This document shows, piece by piece, positions 15,725 through 26,165 of a stretch of 64,000 nucleotides of DNA. Both the position numbers and the translations under genes were made by a program. Under the pieces are notes generated by a model. It was not told where the DNA came from and ran no database searches. It saw only the letters and a list, made by a program, of their open reading frames with translations. Positions within the stretch are counted from its first letter, which is position 1. Every line of letters starts with the position of its first letter. The DNA lies in assembly GCF_000750635.1 (NCBI RefSeq), contig NZ_CCDM010000001.1, positions 620,001 through 684,000 of the forward strand, given 5' to 3'. This DNA comes from Oceanobacillus jeddahensis (GTDB lineage Bacteria; Bacillota; Bacilli; Bacillales; Amphibacillaceae).

Positions 15725-16999
15725 ATGAAACGAGTCCTATCTTTGTCCGTTATTCTAGGTCTAGTATTTTTCCTTGCTGCTTGTAGTAGTAACAATGCAA
15801 AGTCAGGTTCTGATGATGGTTCGGTTACATTAAATTTTTGGACGTTTGGCGCTACAGGTTATGATGAATTGATAAAAGAATATGAAGAAGAAAATCCGAA
15901 TGTGGACATTAAATTGAAAACATCGGAAAATGCGGATCATCACGATGCACTATTTACAGCAATATCGGCAGGAACTGGAGCGCCAGATATTGCTATGATC
16001 GAAGTGGATCAGTTAGATCGTTTTAAGCAAGCTCAAGATCGTTTTGTTAATTTATTTGATCATGATGCAGAAGGAGTTCAAGACCAGTATCAAGATTGGG
16101 CTTGGAACACGGGGCTAAATGTAGAAGGAGATTTTATGTTTGGATTACCTACGGATATAGGTCCGAAAGCTTTGTATTATCGGACGGATGTATTCGAGGA
16201 CGCTGGGTTACCAACGGAGCCGGAAGAAGTAGCTAGTTTGATTGATTCTCCAGAAGCATTGAAGGAAGCTGCTATAACTGTAAAAGAAGAAACAGATAAA
16301 CCATTTTTAGATAGTATGGAAATGGCATATAGGGCTTATTTAGATGTAGCACCAGAAACCCATTTGAATCCAGAAGGTGAATTAATTGTTAACCAAGAAG
16401 GAAGTCAGGTAAAAAAAGCATATGATTATGCAGTTGAGTTAAATGAAGAAGGGCTGGTTGGCAATTTCGAAATGTGGAGTCCGGAATGGGCAAATGCAGT
16501 AAATAACGGTGATTTTGCTGCTGAATTAGGCCCTGGTTGGTTGAAAGGCTGGATGGAAGGAAATGCACCAGATGCTTCTGGATTATTTCAAGTTACCCTT
16601 TTACCAACGGAATTTTCTGCGAACTGGGGTGGGTCATTTCTTACAATTCCTGCAGAAACGGAACATGCAGATGAGGCATACCAATTTATCGAGTGGTTGA
16701 CCTCTGCTGAAAATCAATTGGAATCATTCAAGAGTCATGGACTATTTCCATCAGCACCGGAAGTATATGAAATGGAAGACTTTAAAACCAATGAAGATGA
16801 ATTTTTCGATGGGCAAGTCACATCTGTTGTATTTGGTGAAGCAGCGAATGATATTACGGAGGCAGTTTATAAAGGAGAAAATTATGTCTCTGTAAACAAT
16901 GAAATTTTAACAGCATTAATAAATGTACAAGAAGGTGCAGATCCAGAGGAAGAGTGGGAAGCAGCAATCCAACGAGCTGAGGATCTAGTTAGCCGTTAA
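15725..16999 (+). CDS. sugar ABC transporter substrate-binding lipoprotein
   Basis: Extracellular binding protein of a CUT1-type importer, 424 residues. The signal peptide ends in the lipobox LAAC, with Cys 20 as the lipidated residue. This is followed by a Ser/Gly/Asp linker and a cluster-B binding-protein fold (VTLNFWTFGATGYDELIKEYEEENPNVDIKLK, then GTGAPDIAMIEVDQL and WGGSFLTIPAETEHADEAYQFIEWL). ATG 15725 follows TATGGAGG; the frame is open further upstream but without a start signal. The downstream phosphorylase and GH1 enzyme suggest beta-gluco-oligosaccharides as substrate. A stable hairpin behind the gene probably raises its expression over the permeases. Confidence 0.9.
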   Translation: MKRVLSLSVILGLVFFLAACSSNNAKSGSDDGSVTLNFWTFGATGYDELIKEYEEENPNVDIKLKTSENADHHDALFTAISAGTGAPDIAMIEVDQLDRFKQAQDRFVNLFDHDAEGVQDQYQDWAWNTGLNVEGDFMFGLPTDIGPKALYYRTDVFEDAGLPTEPEEVASLIDSPEALKEAAITVKEETDKPFLDSMEMAYRAYLDVAPETHLNPEGELIVNQEGSQVKKAYDYAVELNEEGLVGNFEMWSPEWANAVNNGDFAAELGPGWLKGWMEGNAPDASGLFQVTLLPTEFSANWGGSFLTIPAETEHADEAYQFIEWLTSAENQLESFKSHGLFPSAPEVYEMEDFKTNEDEFFDGQVTSVVFGEAANDITEAVYKGENYVSVNNEILTALINVQEGADPEEEWEAAIQRAEDLVSR

Positions 17000-17019
17000 A
17001 TGAAGAAGAACATAATTAG

Positions 17020-17050
17020 CATGGATATGGTACTTCATACCATATCCATG
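17020..17050 (+). other. stable intercistronic hairpin after the binding-protein gene
   Basis: Perfect 13-bp arms CATGGATATGGTA (17020-17032) and complement (17038-17050) with a five-base loop and no T-run. Such hairpins commonly protect binding-protein mRNA or attenuate read-through into permease genes. Confidence 0.6.
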
Positions 17051-17075
17051 TGTTGATAAGAAATGGGGTGAAAGC

Positions 17076-18017
17076 GTGGGCTCTTATAAAAAGAAAATAA
17101 ATAAAAGATATCTATCGGAAGAAAAAAAAGATATGATCTCAGGATATCTATACGTGTCACCATTTTTTATTATTTTCTTTTTAGTTGGTTTATTTCCCAT
17201 ACTGTTTAGTCTTTATTTAGCTTTTCAGCAATGGAATGGATTTTCACCGATGGAATTTGTAGGATTAAATAACTTTAAAATTGTTTTGACAGATTCTCTA
17301 TTTTGGAAATCTGTCTACAATACAATCGTTATGGGACTATTAGGTACAGCTCCTCAATTGGTTGTTGGGATACTTTTAGCATTTTTGCTAAATCAAGTGT
17401 TTTTACGGTTTAAACAATTTTATCGCGTAACGATTTTTATGCCTTATATTACATCAATGGTAGCTGTTGCCCTTGTATTTAGCGTTTTATTCAGTAATCA
17501 AGATTCGTCAATGGCGAATTATCTATTGGGATTATTTGGATTTGATCCAATAAACTGGGGTACCTCTGAATGGGGGACGAAAATTGCCATCTCTTTAATG
17601 GTTTTTTGGAGATGGATTGGCTACAATACAATTATTTATCTTGCAGGCTTACAAAGTATCCCTGGGGATTTGTATGAAGCAGCCAGAATAGACGGGGCAA
17701 GTAAATTTCAACAATTAAGGTATATTACGATGCCACTGTTAAAACCATTTATCCTTTTAACCGTCTTTTTCTCTACGGTAGGAGCGTTACAATTATTTTC
17801 GGAGCCTACCGTGTTTTTGGGACAGAATGCTTTTACAAGAAGTGAAGCGATGACAATTGTCATGTATTTATATCGAGATGCATTTAGATTACAGTCTTTT
17901 GGAACAGCGTCTGCAACAGCGGTTATCTTAGTTATTTTTATTGCCGTTCTAGCAGCAATAAATTTATATCTGACATCAGGAATCGGAAGAAAAAAGAAAA
18001 GAGGTGTAGGTAAATGA
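17076..18017 (+). CDS. sugar ABC transporter permease 1 (MalF/UgpA type)
   Basis: A 313-residue inner permease with six membrane helices. It has a basic N-terminus (KKKINKRYLSEEKKDMISGYLYVSPFF) and the EAA loop EAARIDGASKFQQLRYITMPLL that docks the ATPase. The start is GTG 17076 after TGGGGTGAAA. It overlaps the second permease by four bases. No ATP-binding subunit is in the cluster, so a shared MsmX-type ATPase encoded elsewhere is likely. Confidence 0.9.
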   Translation: MGSYKKKINKRYLSEEKKDMISGYLYVSPFFIIFFLVGLFPILFSLYLAFQQWNGFSPMEFVGLNNFKIVLTDSLFWKSVYNTIVMGLLGTAPQLVVGILLAFLLNQVFLRFKQFYRVTIFMPYITSMVAVALVFSVLFSNQDSSMANYLLGLFGFDPINWGTSEWGTKIAISLMVFWRWIGYNTIIYLAGLQSIPGDLYEAARIDGASKFQQLRYITMPLLKPFILLTVFFSTVGALQLFSEPTVFLGQNAFTRSEAMTIVMYLYRDAFRLQSFGTASATAVILVIFIAVLAAINLYLTSGIGRKKKRGVGK

Positions 18018-18856
18018 AGGAAGTAGGTTCCAAGAAATTCTCATTTGGGAAGATTTTAATGTATGGTTTCTTGTCTCTTGCATCTCTTTTATCCATTTTT
18101 CCGTTTTATTGGATGTTTGTGATGGCTACCCGTCCTAGTGCGGCTTATAATTCTATTCCTCCTACACTTACCCCTGGAAACATGTTAGTCGAAAATTTCC
18201 AGAAGGTATTGCAGCAAATTGATTTTTTTGGAGCAATGTGGAATTCATTTGTTCTGTGTGTCGTTGTTACGATCGTAGTACTATTAATCAGTTCGTTAGC
18301 AGGTTTTGCATTCGCGAAATTTAAATTCCCAGGGAAAAATATACTTTTCATTGCGATTTTATTAACGATGATTATACCGCCCCAGCTAGGATTAATTCCT
18401 CAATATTTTTTAATCGCAAAGGCAGGATTGTTAGATACCTTGCAAGGGGTTATGATTCTATCTTTTCTTAATCCATTAGGAATATTTTTAATGAGACAAT
18501 ATATTAGTGGATCGATTACAGATGAATTGATTGAAGCAGCGAAATTAGATGGAGCCTCTAATTTTAAGATTTATTGGAAAATCGTGCTACCGATTATACT
18601 TCCAGCTTTTGCAACGTTGGGTATTATTGTATTTACATCAGTGTGGGGAGAGTTTTTATGGCAGTTTACCGTATTGCGTGATCCGGAAATGTATACGATA
18701 CAAGTGGCCTTAGCTTCGTTGAATAATACATTTAAAGTGGATTATGGTATGTTAATGTCAGGTGTATTTTGGGCTACGATTCCATTGGTTATTATTTTCC
18801 TCTTATTTAACAAATTATTTATAGCGAGCATTACAGAGGGAGCTGTAAAATCTTAA
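18014..18856 (+). CDS. sugar ABC transporter permease 2 (MalG/UgpE type)
   Basis: A 280-residue permease partner with six membrane helices. The EAA motif is EAAKLDGASNFKIYWKIVLPIILP. The N-terminal SLASLLSIFPFYWMFVMATRPS and the domain with LIPQYFLIAKAGLLDT are typical of MalG-type subunits. It is translationally coupled to permease 1 through an ATGA overlap. The LacI-family gene follows after 43 bases, so the regulator may be part of the same transcript. Confidence 0.9.
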   Translation: MKEVGSKKFSFGKILMYGFLSLASLLSIFPFYWMFVMATRPSAAYNSIPPTLTPGNMLVENFQKVLQQIDFFGAMWNSFVLCVVVTIVVLLISSLAGFAFAKFKFPGKNILFIAILLTMIIPPQLGLIPQYFLIAKAGLLDTLQGVMILSFLNPLGIFLMRQYISGSITDELIEAAKLDGASNFKIYWKIVLPIILPAFATLGIIVFTSVWGEFLWQFTVLRDPEMYTIQVALASLNNTFKVDYGMLMSGVFWATIPLVIIFLLFNKLFIASITEGAVKS

Positions 18857-18899
18857 AAATAACCGAGGATAAACTTTTATAGAATATTGAGGAGATTCC

Positions 18900-19901
18900 A
18901 TGAAACTTACAATAAAAAATATAGCTGAGATAGCTGGTGTCTCACCAGCAACGGTTTCGAAAGTAATGAATAATTATAGTGGGGTTAGTGAAGAAACCAA
19001 AAAGAGAGTATTGGACGCAATTAAGGAAAATAAATATCAACCTACTTATACAGCTAGAACACTTTCAACGAAGAAATCGAAGCTAATTGCTTTAATATAT
19101 GCGGGTAAAATTAATGTTGATTTTAATCACCCATTTTTTAGTGAAGTAGTTAGTTCTTTTAAAAAAGCGATCGGTATGATGGGTTATGATATTATCATGT
19201 TTTCAGATGAAAGCTTTGGACATGATAATGGAAGTTATCTTGCTAGGTGCAGATATTATCATGTGGAGGGCTGTGTGATTATTGCCGGAGATGAAATTGA
19301 AGAAAGTATCCAAGAATTAGTTGAAAGTGGAATACCATGTGTGGGGATCGATATTGAATTAAGTGGACCTAGAGTTAGTTATGTGATGACGGATAATATA
19401 CAACTTTCTACCAATGTTGTGCATCAATTGTATTTGGATGGGGTAAGAGATATCGGATATATTGGGGGATTGCGTAATTCTACAGTAGCTAGAAACAGGA
19501 AAACAGGCTTTGAGAATGCAATGAAGCAACTAGGAATGGAAATAGAGCCTAATTGGATGCAATATGGAGATTATTATGAAGAAAGTGGTTATCTTGCGAT
19601 GAGAAAGATTTTAGATCAACCAACGCACCCTAAAGCTGTTTTTGCTATTTCTGATTTGATGGCTTTTGGTGCGTTAAAGGCAATAGAAGAAGTGGGGCTT
19701 CAGGTTCCTCATGATATGAGAATAATTGGCTGTGATGATATTAATGCCTGTCGATATAGTAGTCCTAAACTTTCAACGGTAAAACAATATAAAGGTAGAT
19801 TAGGGAAGCTGGCTGCAAATATTTTGCATGATTTAATAGCGAGTGATAAAAAAATAGCGCCTGTTTTAATTGATTCTGAGTTAATCATAAGAGAGTCTTA
19901 A
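18900..19901 (+). CDS. LacI-family transcriptional regulator of the sugar locus
   Basis: A 333-residue repressor/activator. The N-terminal helix-turn-helix and hinge helix are clear (IKNIAEIAGVSPATVSKVMN, then TYTARTLSTKKSKLIALIY), followed by a periplasmic-binding-protein-like effector domain (VVHQLYLDGVRDIGYIGG, VFAISDLMAFGALKAIEEVG, IIGCDDINACRYSSPKLSTV). The family binds sugars or sugar phosphates and palindromes with central CG. The GAAACCGGTTTC-type sites at 14418 and 15490-15606 are the likely targets. Its place between the permeases and the phosphorylase ties it to that locus. Confidence 0.9.
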   Translation: MKLTIKNIAEIAGVSPATVSKVMNNYSGVSEETKKRVLDAIKENKYQPTYTARTLSTKKSKLIALIYAGKINVDFNHPFFSEVVSSFKKAIGMMGYDIIMFSDESFGHDNGSYLARCRYYHVEGCVIIAGDEIEESIQELVESGIPCVGIDIELSGPRVSYVMTDNIQLSTNVVHQLYLDGVRDIGYIGGLRNSTVARNRKTGFENAMKQLGMEIEPNWMQYGDYYEESGYLAMRKILDQPTHPKAVFAISDLMAFGALKAIEEVGLQVPHDMRIIGCDDINACRYSSPKLSTVKQYKGRLGKLAANILHDLIASDKKIAPVLIDSELIIRES

Positions 19902-19965
19902 CATGATAAGGTGAGAAGCTTATAAATGGTTTGGAGCATGAGTGTGTTAAAAAGGTGGTGTTCTA

Positions 19966-22900
19966 ATGTATAGATTAATGGATAATAATGCATTTGTTAT
20001 GGAAGGTTTTCAAAGATTTCATCCTTTTTCAAGTTTTCTGCCAGGTATTGCTGGGAAGAGCGGAATACCACTTTGGGCCTTTTACGTAAATCGTGGCCAG
20101 GCTATGGCAGGGTTTGGTATACGAGATAAAAATTCTATGATCACGGAATTTTTTCCGGCAGATAAAGCCTATCAAATGGTTCCGATCCAGGGGTTTCGAA
20201 CATTTATTAAGTTACGTACAAAAGAAGGAGATGCTGTTTTTGAGCCATTTTCGTTTCGTCGTGATAATGAAACCGTAAGCGAAGAGCTAACGATAAACGA
20301 GAATCATTTACAACTTAAATATGATAATAAAAATCGTGGGCTCGTTTTAACTGTGGAATATTTTACGCTGCCCCAAGCTCCTCTCGCAGGGCTTGTGAGA
20401 GAAGTTACCTTAGAAAATATAGATCACGAGGAAAAGGAACTGGAAATCGTTGATGGATTGGCAACAGTTTTGCCTAGTGGCTTATCGAATTCTACTTATA
20501 AAGAAATAAGTAATACGTTGAAAAGCTGGTTTGATGTAGAAACGATTGATAATCAGTTTAATTTTTATCATTTACGTGGGAGTACGGAAGATAATGCAAA
20601 TGTTTCGAAAACCTATGATGGAAATTTTTATAGTAGCTTAGCTATTTTAAATGGGAAAGAAAAAATCGTAAAACCTTTCTATGACCGTGCTTTAATTTTT
20701 GGAAAGGATCTTACGCTACAATATCCGGATGCTTTTCATATGGAAGCGGTATCTTCACTAACAGAGCATAAACAAGTGCCTACAAATAAAGTATCAGGAG
20801 GATTTACCCTCTTACCTGCCAAGCTTGCATCAGGGGATAAACTTCGTATTGTTTCTTTAATCGGTTATGGTGAGAATCGCGAAACAATAAAGCAATTTAT
20901 TCATGAAAATTTTCGATACGAGAAAGTCTTTGAATATAAAAATATAGCTAAAACAATAACGGATAATCTCACCAGTGTAGTAACAACGAAAACTGCTGAA
21001 CCTTTATTTGATGCTTATGTGAACCAAAACTATTTAGATAATGGCCTACGTGGTGGTTTTCCGATGGTTTTTCAAAATAAAAAAAAGAATCACATATTTT
21101 ATCTTTATTCTCGAAAACATGGTGACTTAGAGCGGGATTATAATTTTTTCTCCATAAGCCCGAGTTTTTATTCTCAAGGTAATGGAAACTATCGTGATAT
21201 CAATCAAAATCGTCGTTTGGATGTCATCTTTAACCCGAAACTCAAAGATTATAATATCAAGCATTTTGTTAACTTACTTCAACTGGATGGCTATAATCCA
21301 CTTTTTATTAAAGAAGTACAGTATAAGTTAAATAATAATATGGATTTTAGTAAGTATGGTTTATCTAAAGCTCAGAACAAGAAATTATCTGAGCTATTTC
21401 GTGAGTCATTTGCTCCGGGAGACATTTTAAAGTTTGTACAGGATCATTCTATCTCACTGGCTATCTCTTTTGAAACATTTTTAACGGAGATACTGTCAAA
21501 CAGTGAAGAATCATTAGAAGCAGAACACGGAGAAGGATTTTGGATTGATCATTGGACATATAACTTAGACCTTCTAGATAGCTATTTAGCAATTTATCCA
21601 GATAAAACAAAAAACGTATTTTTTGATATGTGCTATCGATTTTTTGACAGTCCAGCATATGTCCAACCAAGAGCAAAAAAATATATACAAAAAGAAGGGA
21701 AGCTACGTCAATCCAATGCTGTCCACATTGATGAGGGAAAACAACAAGAAGAAAGGGAAGGTCAATGGGTTCGAAGTAATTTTGGTGAAGGAAACGTTTA
21801 TGAAACAAACTTATTTTCTAAACTGTTTTTACTAGCTGCCATTAAAACTTCTACCATTGCACCGTTAGGATTAGGGATAGAAATGGAAGCTGGAAAACCA
21901 GGATGGAATGATGCTTTAAATGGATTACCGGGTATGTTCGGTGCGAGTACATCAGAACTTTATGAATTAAAGCGGCTTTTAAAACAGCTACAGCATCTTT
22001 CTACATTACCTGAAGAAAAAGTCAAACTTCCTGAAGAAGTATATCCATTGATAGCAGGTTTGGAAACACAAATTCGTCAATCAGATAAAAAAAGTAAACA
22101 AGGACAATTAAAATACTGGAATGAAGTTAGTCGATTAAGAGAAACATATCGATCTTCCATAAAAGATGGTATTAGCGGATATAATCTAGAATTATCAATG
22201 GAAACTGTCATGAAGATGTTAGCAGCGTATCAACAGCAAGTAGATGATGGAATAGAGCGTGTAGAAATGTATCAGGACCAAGAATTGATACCAACATACT
22301 TTTATTTTGAAATAAAAACAGATAGTGACAATCTAGGTCAGATAAATGAATGTAAGCCATATGCCGTAACGCCATTTTTAGAGGGAATCGTTAAAAAATT
22401 AAAATTAAGTGATCGATTAGAGGAAGCTAAAAGTATTTATGATGCTGTTCGACGATCCCCTATTTTCGATGAAAAACTGGGAATGTATAAAACGAGTATG
22501 CCCATTTCTGAAGAAACCGTTGAACTTGGAAGAGCTAAATTTTTCACACCAGGCTGGTTAGAGAATGAATCTGTATTTATGCATATGGAATATAAATATT
22601 TGTTGGAATTATTAAATAAAGGATTATTCAACGCATTTTTTAATGATATCAGGTCCGCCCTCGTACCGTTTATGGATCCTGAGAAGTATGGTCGAAGTAT
22701 TTTAGAGAATGTATCATTTATAGCCAGTAGTGCAAATCCGGATGCTTCTATCCATGGAAAGGGTTATGTAGCTCGGCTAAGTGGTTCAACGATAGAATTT
22801 TTAAATATGTGGGTTTTAATGTTTATTGGGAAACAACCTTTTATGTATGATAAAGAGAATGATTTGCTCCATTTTCGGTTAGAACCTGTACTACCAAGTT

Positions 22901-23136
22901 GGCTTTTTAGGGAGGATGGTACTGTTTCATTTATGCTTTTTGGTTGTATAGAAGTAACTTATCATAACGATAGGCGTTGTGACAGCTTTGGAGAAGACGG
23001 AGTTGTGCCCGTTGGTTATATCATTATTTATAAAGATGGTAAGAAATATGAAGTTTCCGAGGCGGAAGTTATCGGTCCATTAGCACGTGACATTCGAAAT
23101 CTTACTGTTGCGAAAATAATCGTGAAATTGAAGTAA
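19966..23136 (+). CDS. large inverting glycoside phosphorylase (clan GH-Q; GH161/GH149/GH94-like)
   Basis: A 1056-residue cytoplasmic protein of the cellobiose-phosphorylase superfamily. The N-terminal beta-sandwich region carries PFSSFLPGIAGKSGIPLWAF, YVNRGQAMAGFG and IQGFRTFIK. An (alpha/alpha)6 part follows with GEGFWIDHWTYNLDLL. The catalytic segment is GKPGWNDALNGLPGMFGAST, in which Asp 649 is the probable general acid. The C-terminal part (SIHGKGYVARLSGSTIEFLNMW) matches the phosphate-site region of such enzymes. Size and motif wording resemble the GH161/GH149 beta-1,3-glucan phosphorylases more than the ~800-residue GH94 cellobiose phosphorylases, but I cannot fix the family or linkage by eye. 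It would split imported beta-glucans with phosphate to glucose-1-phosphate, sparing ATP. ATG 19966 follows AAGGTGGTG. Confidence 0.75.
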   Translation: MYRLMDNNAFVMEGFQRFHPFSSFLPGIAGKSGIPLWAFYVNRGQAMAGFGIRDKNSMITEFFPADKAYQMVPIQGFRTFIKLRTKEGDAVFEPFSFRRDNETVSEELTINENHLQLKYDNKNRGLVLTVEYFTLPQAPLAGLVREVTLENIDHEEKELEIVDGLATVLPSGLSNSTYKEISNTLKSWFDVETIDNQFNFYHLRGSTEDNANVSKTYDGNFYSSLAILNGKEKIVKPFYDRALIFGKDLTLQYPDAFHMEAVSSLTEHKQVPTNKVSGGFTLLPAKLASGDKLRIVSLIGYGENRETIKQFIHENFRYEKVFEYKNIAKTITDNLTSVVTTKTAEPLFDAYVNQNYLDNGLRGGFPMVFQNKKKNHIFYLYSRKHGDLERDYNFFSISPSFYSQGNGNYRDINQNRRLDVIFNPKLKDYNIKHFVNLLQLDGYNPLFIKEVQYKLNNNMDFSKYGLSKAQNKKLSELFRESFAPGDILKFVQDHSISLAISFETFLTEILSNSEESLEAEHGEGFWIDHWTYNLDLLDSYLAIYPDKTKNVFFDMCYRFFDSPAYVQPRAKKYIQKEGKLRQSNAVHIDEGKQQEEREGQWVRSNFGEGNVYETNLFSKLFLLAAIKTSTIAPLGLGIEMEAGKPGWNDALNGLPGMFGASTSELYELKRLLKQLQHLSTLPEEKVKLPEEVYPLIAGLETQIRQSDKKSKQGQLKYWNEVSRLRETYRSSIKDGISGYNLELSMETVMKMLAAYQQQVDDGIERVEMYQDQELIPTYFYFEIKTDSDNLGQINECKPYAVTPFLEGIVKKLKLSDRLEEAKSIYDAVRRSPIFDEKLGMYKTSMPISEETVELGRAKFFTPGWLENESVFMHMEYKYLLELLNKGLFNAFFNDIRSALVPFMDPEKYGRSILENVSFIASSANPDASIHGKGYVARLSGSTIEFLNMWVLMFIGKQPFMYDKENDLLHFRLEPVLPSWLFREDGTVSFMLFGCIEVTYHNDRRCDSFGEDGVVPVGYIIIYKDGKKYEVSEAEVIGPLARDIRNLTVAKIIVKLK

Positions 23137-23319
23137 CAACGTAAATAAAGATCGAATAATAAATACTTTATTTTTTAAATAGATGACTTTTACCAGATTA
23201 ACTGTTTTTAATCGTAGTATCGTTTAAATCATGTTAACATTCCTCTTTCTTAAGCAATCGAGCATTACTTTAATAATTTTAAAAAAAATTTTAACTTTTC
23301 TAGGAAGGAAGAGATATTC

Positions 23320-24216
23320 ATGAATAAGTACATTGCTTTTGATATAGGGGGTACAGAAGTAAAACACGCTGTTTTACTGGAAGATGGAACGTTCATAGAA
23401 AAGGGGAAATATCGTACAAGAAGGTCCAATTTAAATCAATTTTTGACGGATATTATTTTAACGATAAAAGCTTATCAAACGAATGACCATATATCAGGGA
23501 TTGCGATTAGTATGCCTGGGTTTGTTAATATCAAAACAGGTTATACGGAAGATGCTGGTGCTATCACGATATTAAATGGAAAAAACTTAAAAACACTTTT
23601 GGAAACTCAAATTTCATGTCGGGTAGAAATAGAGAATGATGGAAACTGTGTAGCATTAGCTGAAAAATTTAACGGCAATGCCATAGATTGTAAGGATTTC
23701 GTTTGTATCACAATAGGGACTGGAATAGGTGGCGGTATATTTTTAAACGATCGGATATTTCATGGTCACCAGTTTAAAGCTGGAGAAATAGGTTATATGC
23801 TCACACCAGGAAGTCGTACTAAAGATGAAATATGGAGCGATAATGGATCTACTTCCAGTTTAATTAAAAGTTATAAGCAGTATAAAGGGCTAGATAAAAA
23901 AGAGGCTATAGAGGGGGAAGAAATTTTTCAAGAGGCAGGAAGCAATGCAGAAGTCCAGCTACTTGTAGAAAAATGGCTGGAAAGAATTAGTTTTGGTATT
24001 TTTAACATTGCAGGGACACTTAATCCAGAAAAAATTTTAATAGGTGGAGGAGTTAGTGCCCGTGAAGGGTTTGCAAAAAGAATCGAAAATCATTTAAAAC
24101 AGCAAGAGGAATGGAATTTTATAAAAGTTCCAATCGAAACTTGTAAGCATAAAAATGATGCAGGCATGTTAGGGGCATTAAAACATTTCTTGACGCAAAA
24201 AGAGTGTGTAACGTGA
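23320..24216 (+). CDS. ROK-family sugar kinase (beta-glucoside kinase/glucokinase-like)
   Basis: A 298-residue ROK kinase. It starts KYIAFDIGGTEVKHAVL (ATP phosphate-1), has ENDGNCVALAE with the catalytic Asp region, ITIGTGIGGGIFLNDRIFHG, AGEIGYM and ILIGGGVSARE. The Cys-rich zinc motif of glucokinase-type ROK proteins after AGEIGYM is missing, as in BglK-type beta-glucoside kinases. Together with the 6-phospho signature of the neighbouring GH1 enzyme, this favours a beta-glucoside or cellobiose kinase over plain glucokinase; that is inference. The ribosome binding site is GGAAGGAAG. It lies 183 bases after the phosphorylase with no terminator between them. Confidence 0.85.
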   Translation: MNKYIAFDIGGTEVKHAVLLEDGTFIEKGKYRTRRSNLNQFLTDIILTIKAYQTNDHISGIAISMPGFVNIKTGYTEDAGAITILNGKNLKTLLETQISCRVEIENDGNCVALAEKFNGNAIDCKDFVCITIGTGIGGGIFLNDRIFHGHQFKAGEIGYMLTPGSRTKDEIWSDNGSTSSLIKSYKQYKGLDKKEAIEGEEIFQEAGSNAEVQLLVEKWLERISFGIFNIAGTLNPEKILIGGGVSAREGFAKRIENHLKQQEEWNFIKVPIETCKHKNDAGMLGALKHFLTQKECVT

Positions 24217-24368
24217 AGAAACAGGTTACCCCGCATAATATATTTCTGTGGCAATAGTGTAGCCTTTCTTTCATTTCACACTTAATAGAAAAGATGGTTG
24301 GAGGTTCTGTTTTCAAATTTAAGTCTTAGAATAATACGATTATCCATTTTAATACTAAAATATTATAA

Positions 24369-25826
<1,458 letters not shown>

Positions 25827-25841
25827 TTCATATATTATTTG

Positions 25842-25873
25842 AAAACCACAACGCCAAAGAATGTTGTGGTTTT
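25842..25873 (+). terminator. terminator of the sugar locus
   Basis: Arms AAAACCACAAC (25842-25852) and GTTGTGGTTTT (25863-25873), T-rich tail. Confidence 0.85.
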
Positions 25874-25938
25874 TCTATTCTCAAAGGCAGAATAAGCATT
25901 TTTTACACAATAAGTATAAGAAAAACGATGGGTTAAGG

Positions 25939-26005
25939 AACTTCGACTAAGGTCTCCATGTTCCTGCGGGGACATCAAAGTCGGCATACCCTTGTGCAAG
26001 TAAAA
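25939..26005. repeat. repeat family F, copy 1
   Basis: Shares ACTTCGACTAAGGT at the left and AAGTCGGCA followed by ACC(C)TT at the right with the copy at 43490-43548. The middle differs. Confidence 0.45.
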
Positions 26006-26088
26006 GACAAGCGAATATAAGTTTTTCTCAAATAATTTCTAGTGTAGAATTTATTTGAGAAAAGGCTGAGACAATGTGTGTTTAATTG

Positions 26089-26125
26089 AGACATGTGGAT
26101 AAAACTAATCGTTATCCACATGTCT
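26089..26125. terminator. terminator hairpin whose arms are DnaA-box sequences
   Basis: Perfect 14-bp arms AGACATGTGGATAA (26089-26102) and complement (26112-26125), then TTTTT. Each arm contains a consensus TTATCCACA box. It sits between convergent genes. Confidence 0.6.
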
Positions 26126-26165
26126 TTTTGTTTAATGTGAATTAAAATATTGTTTATGTACAAGG

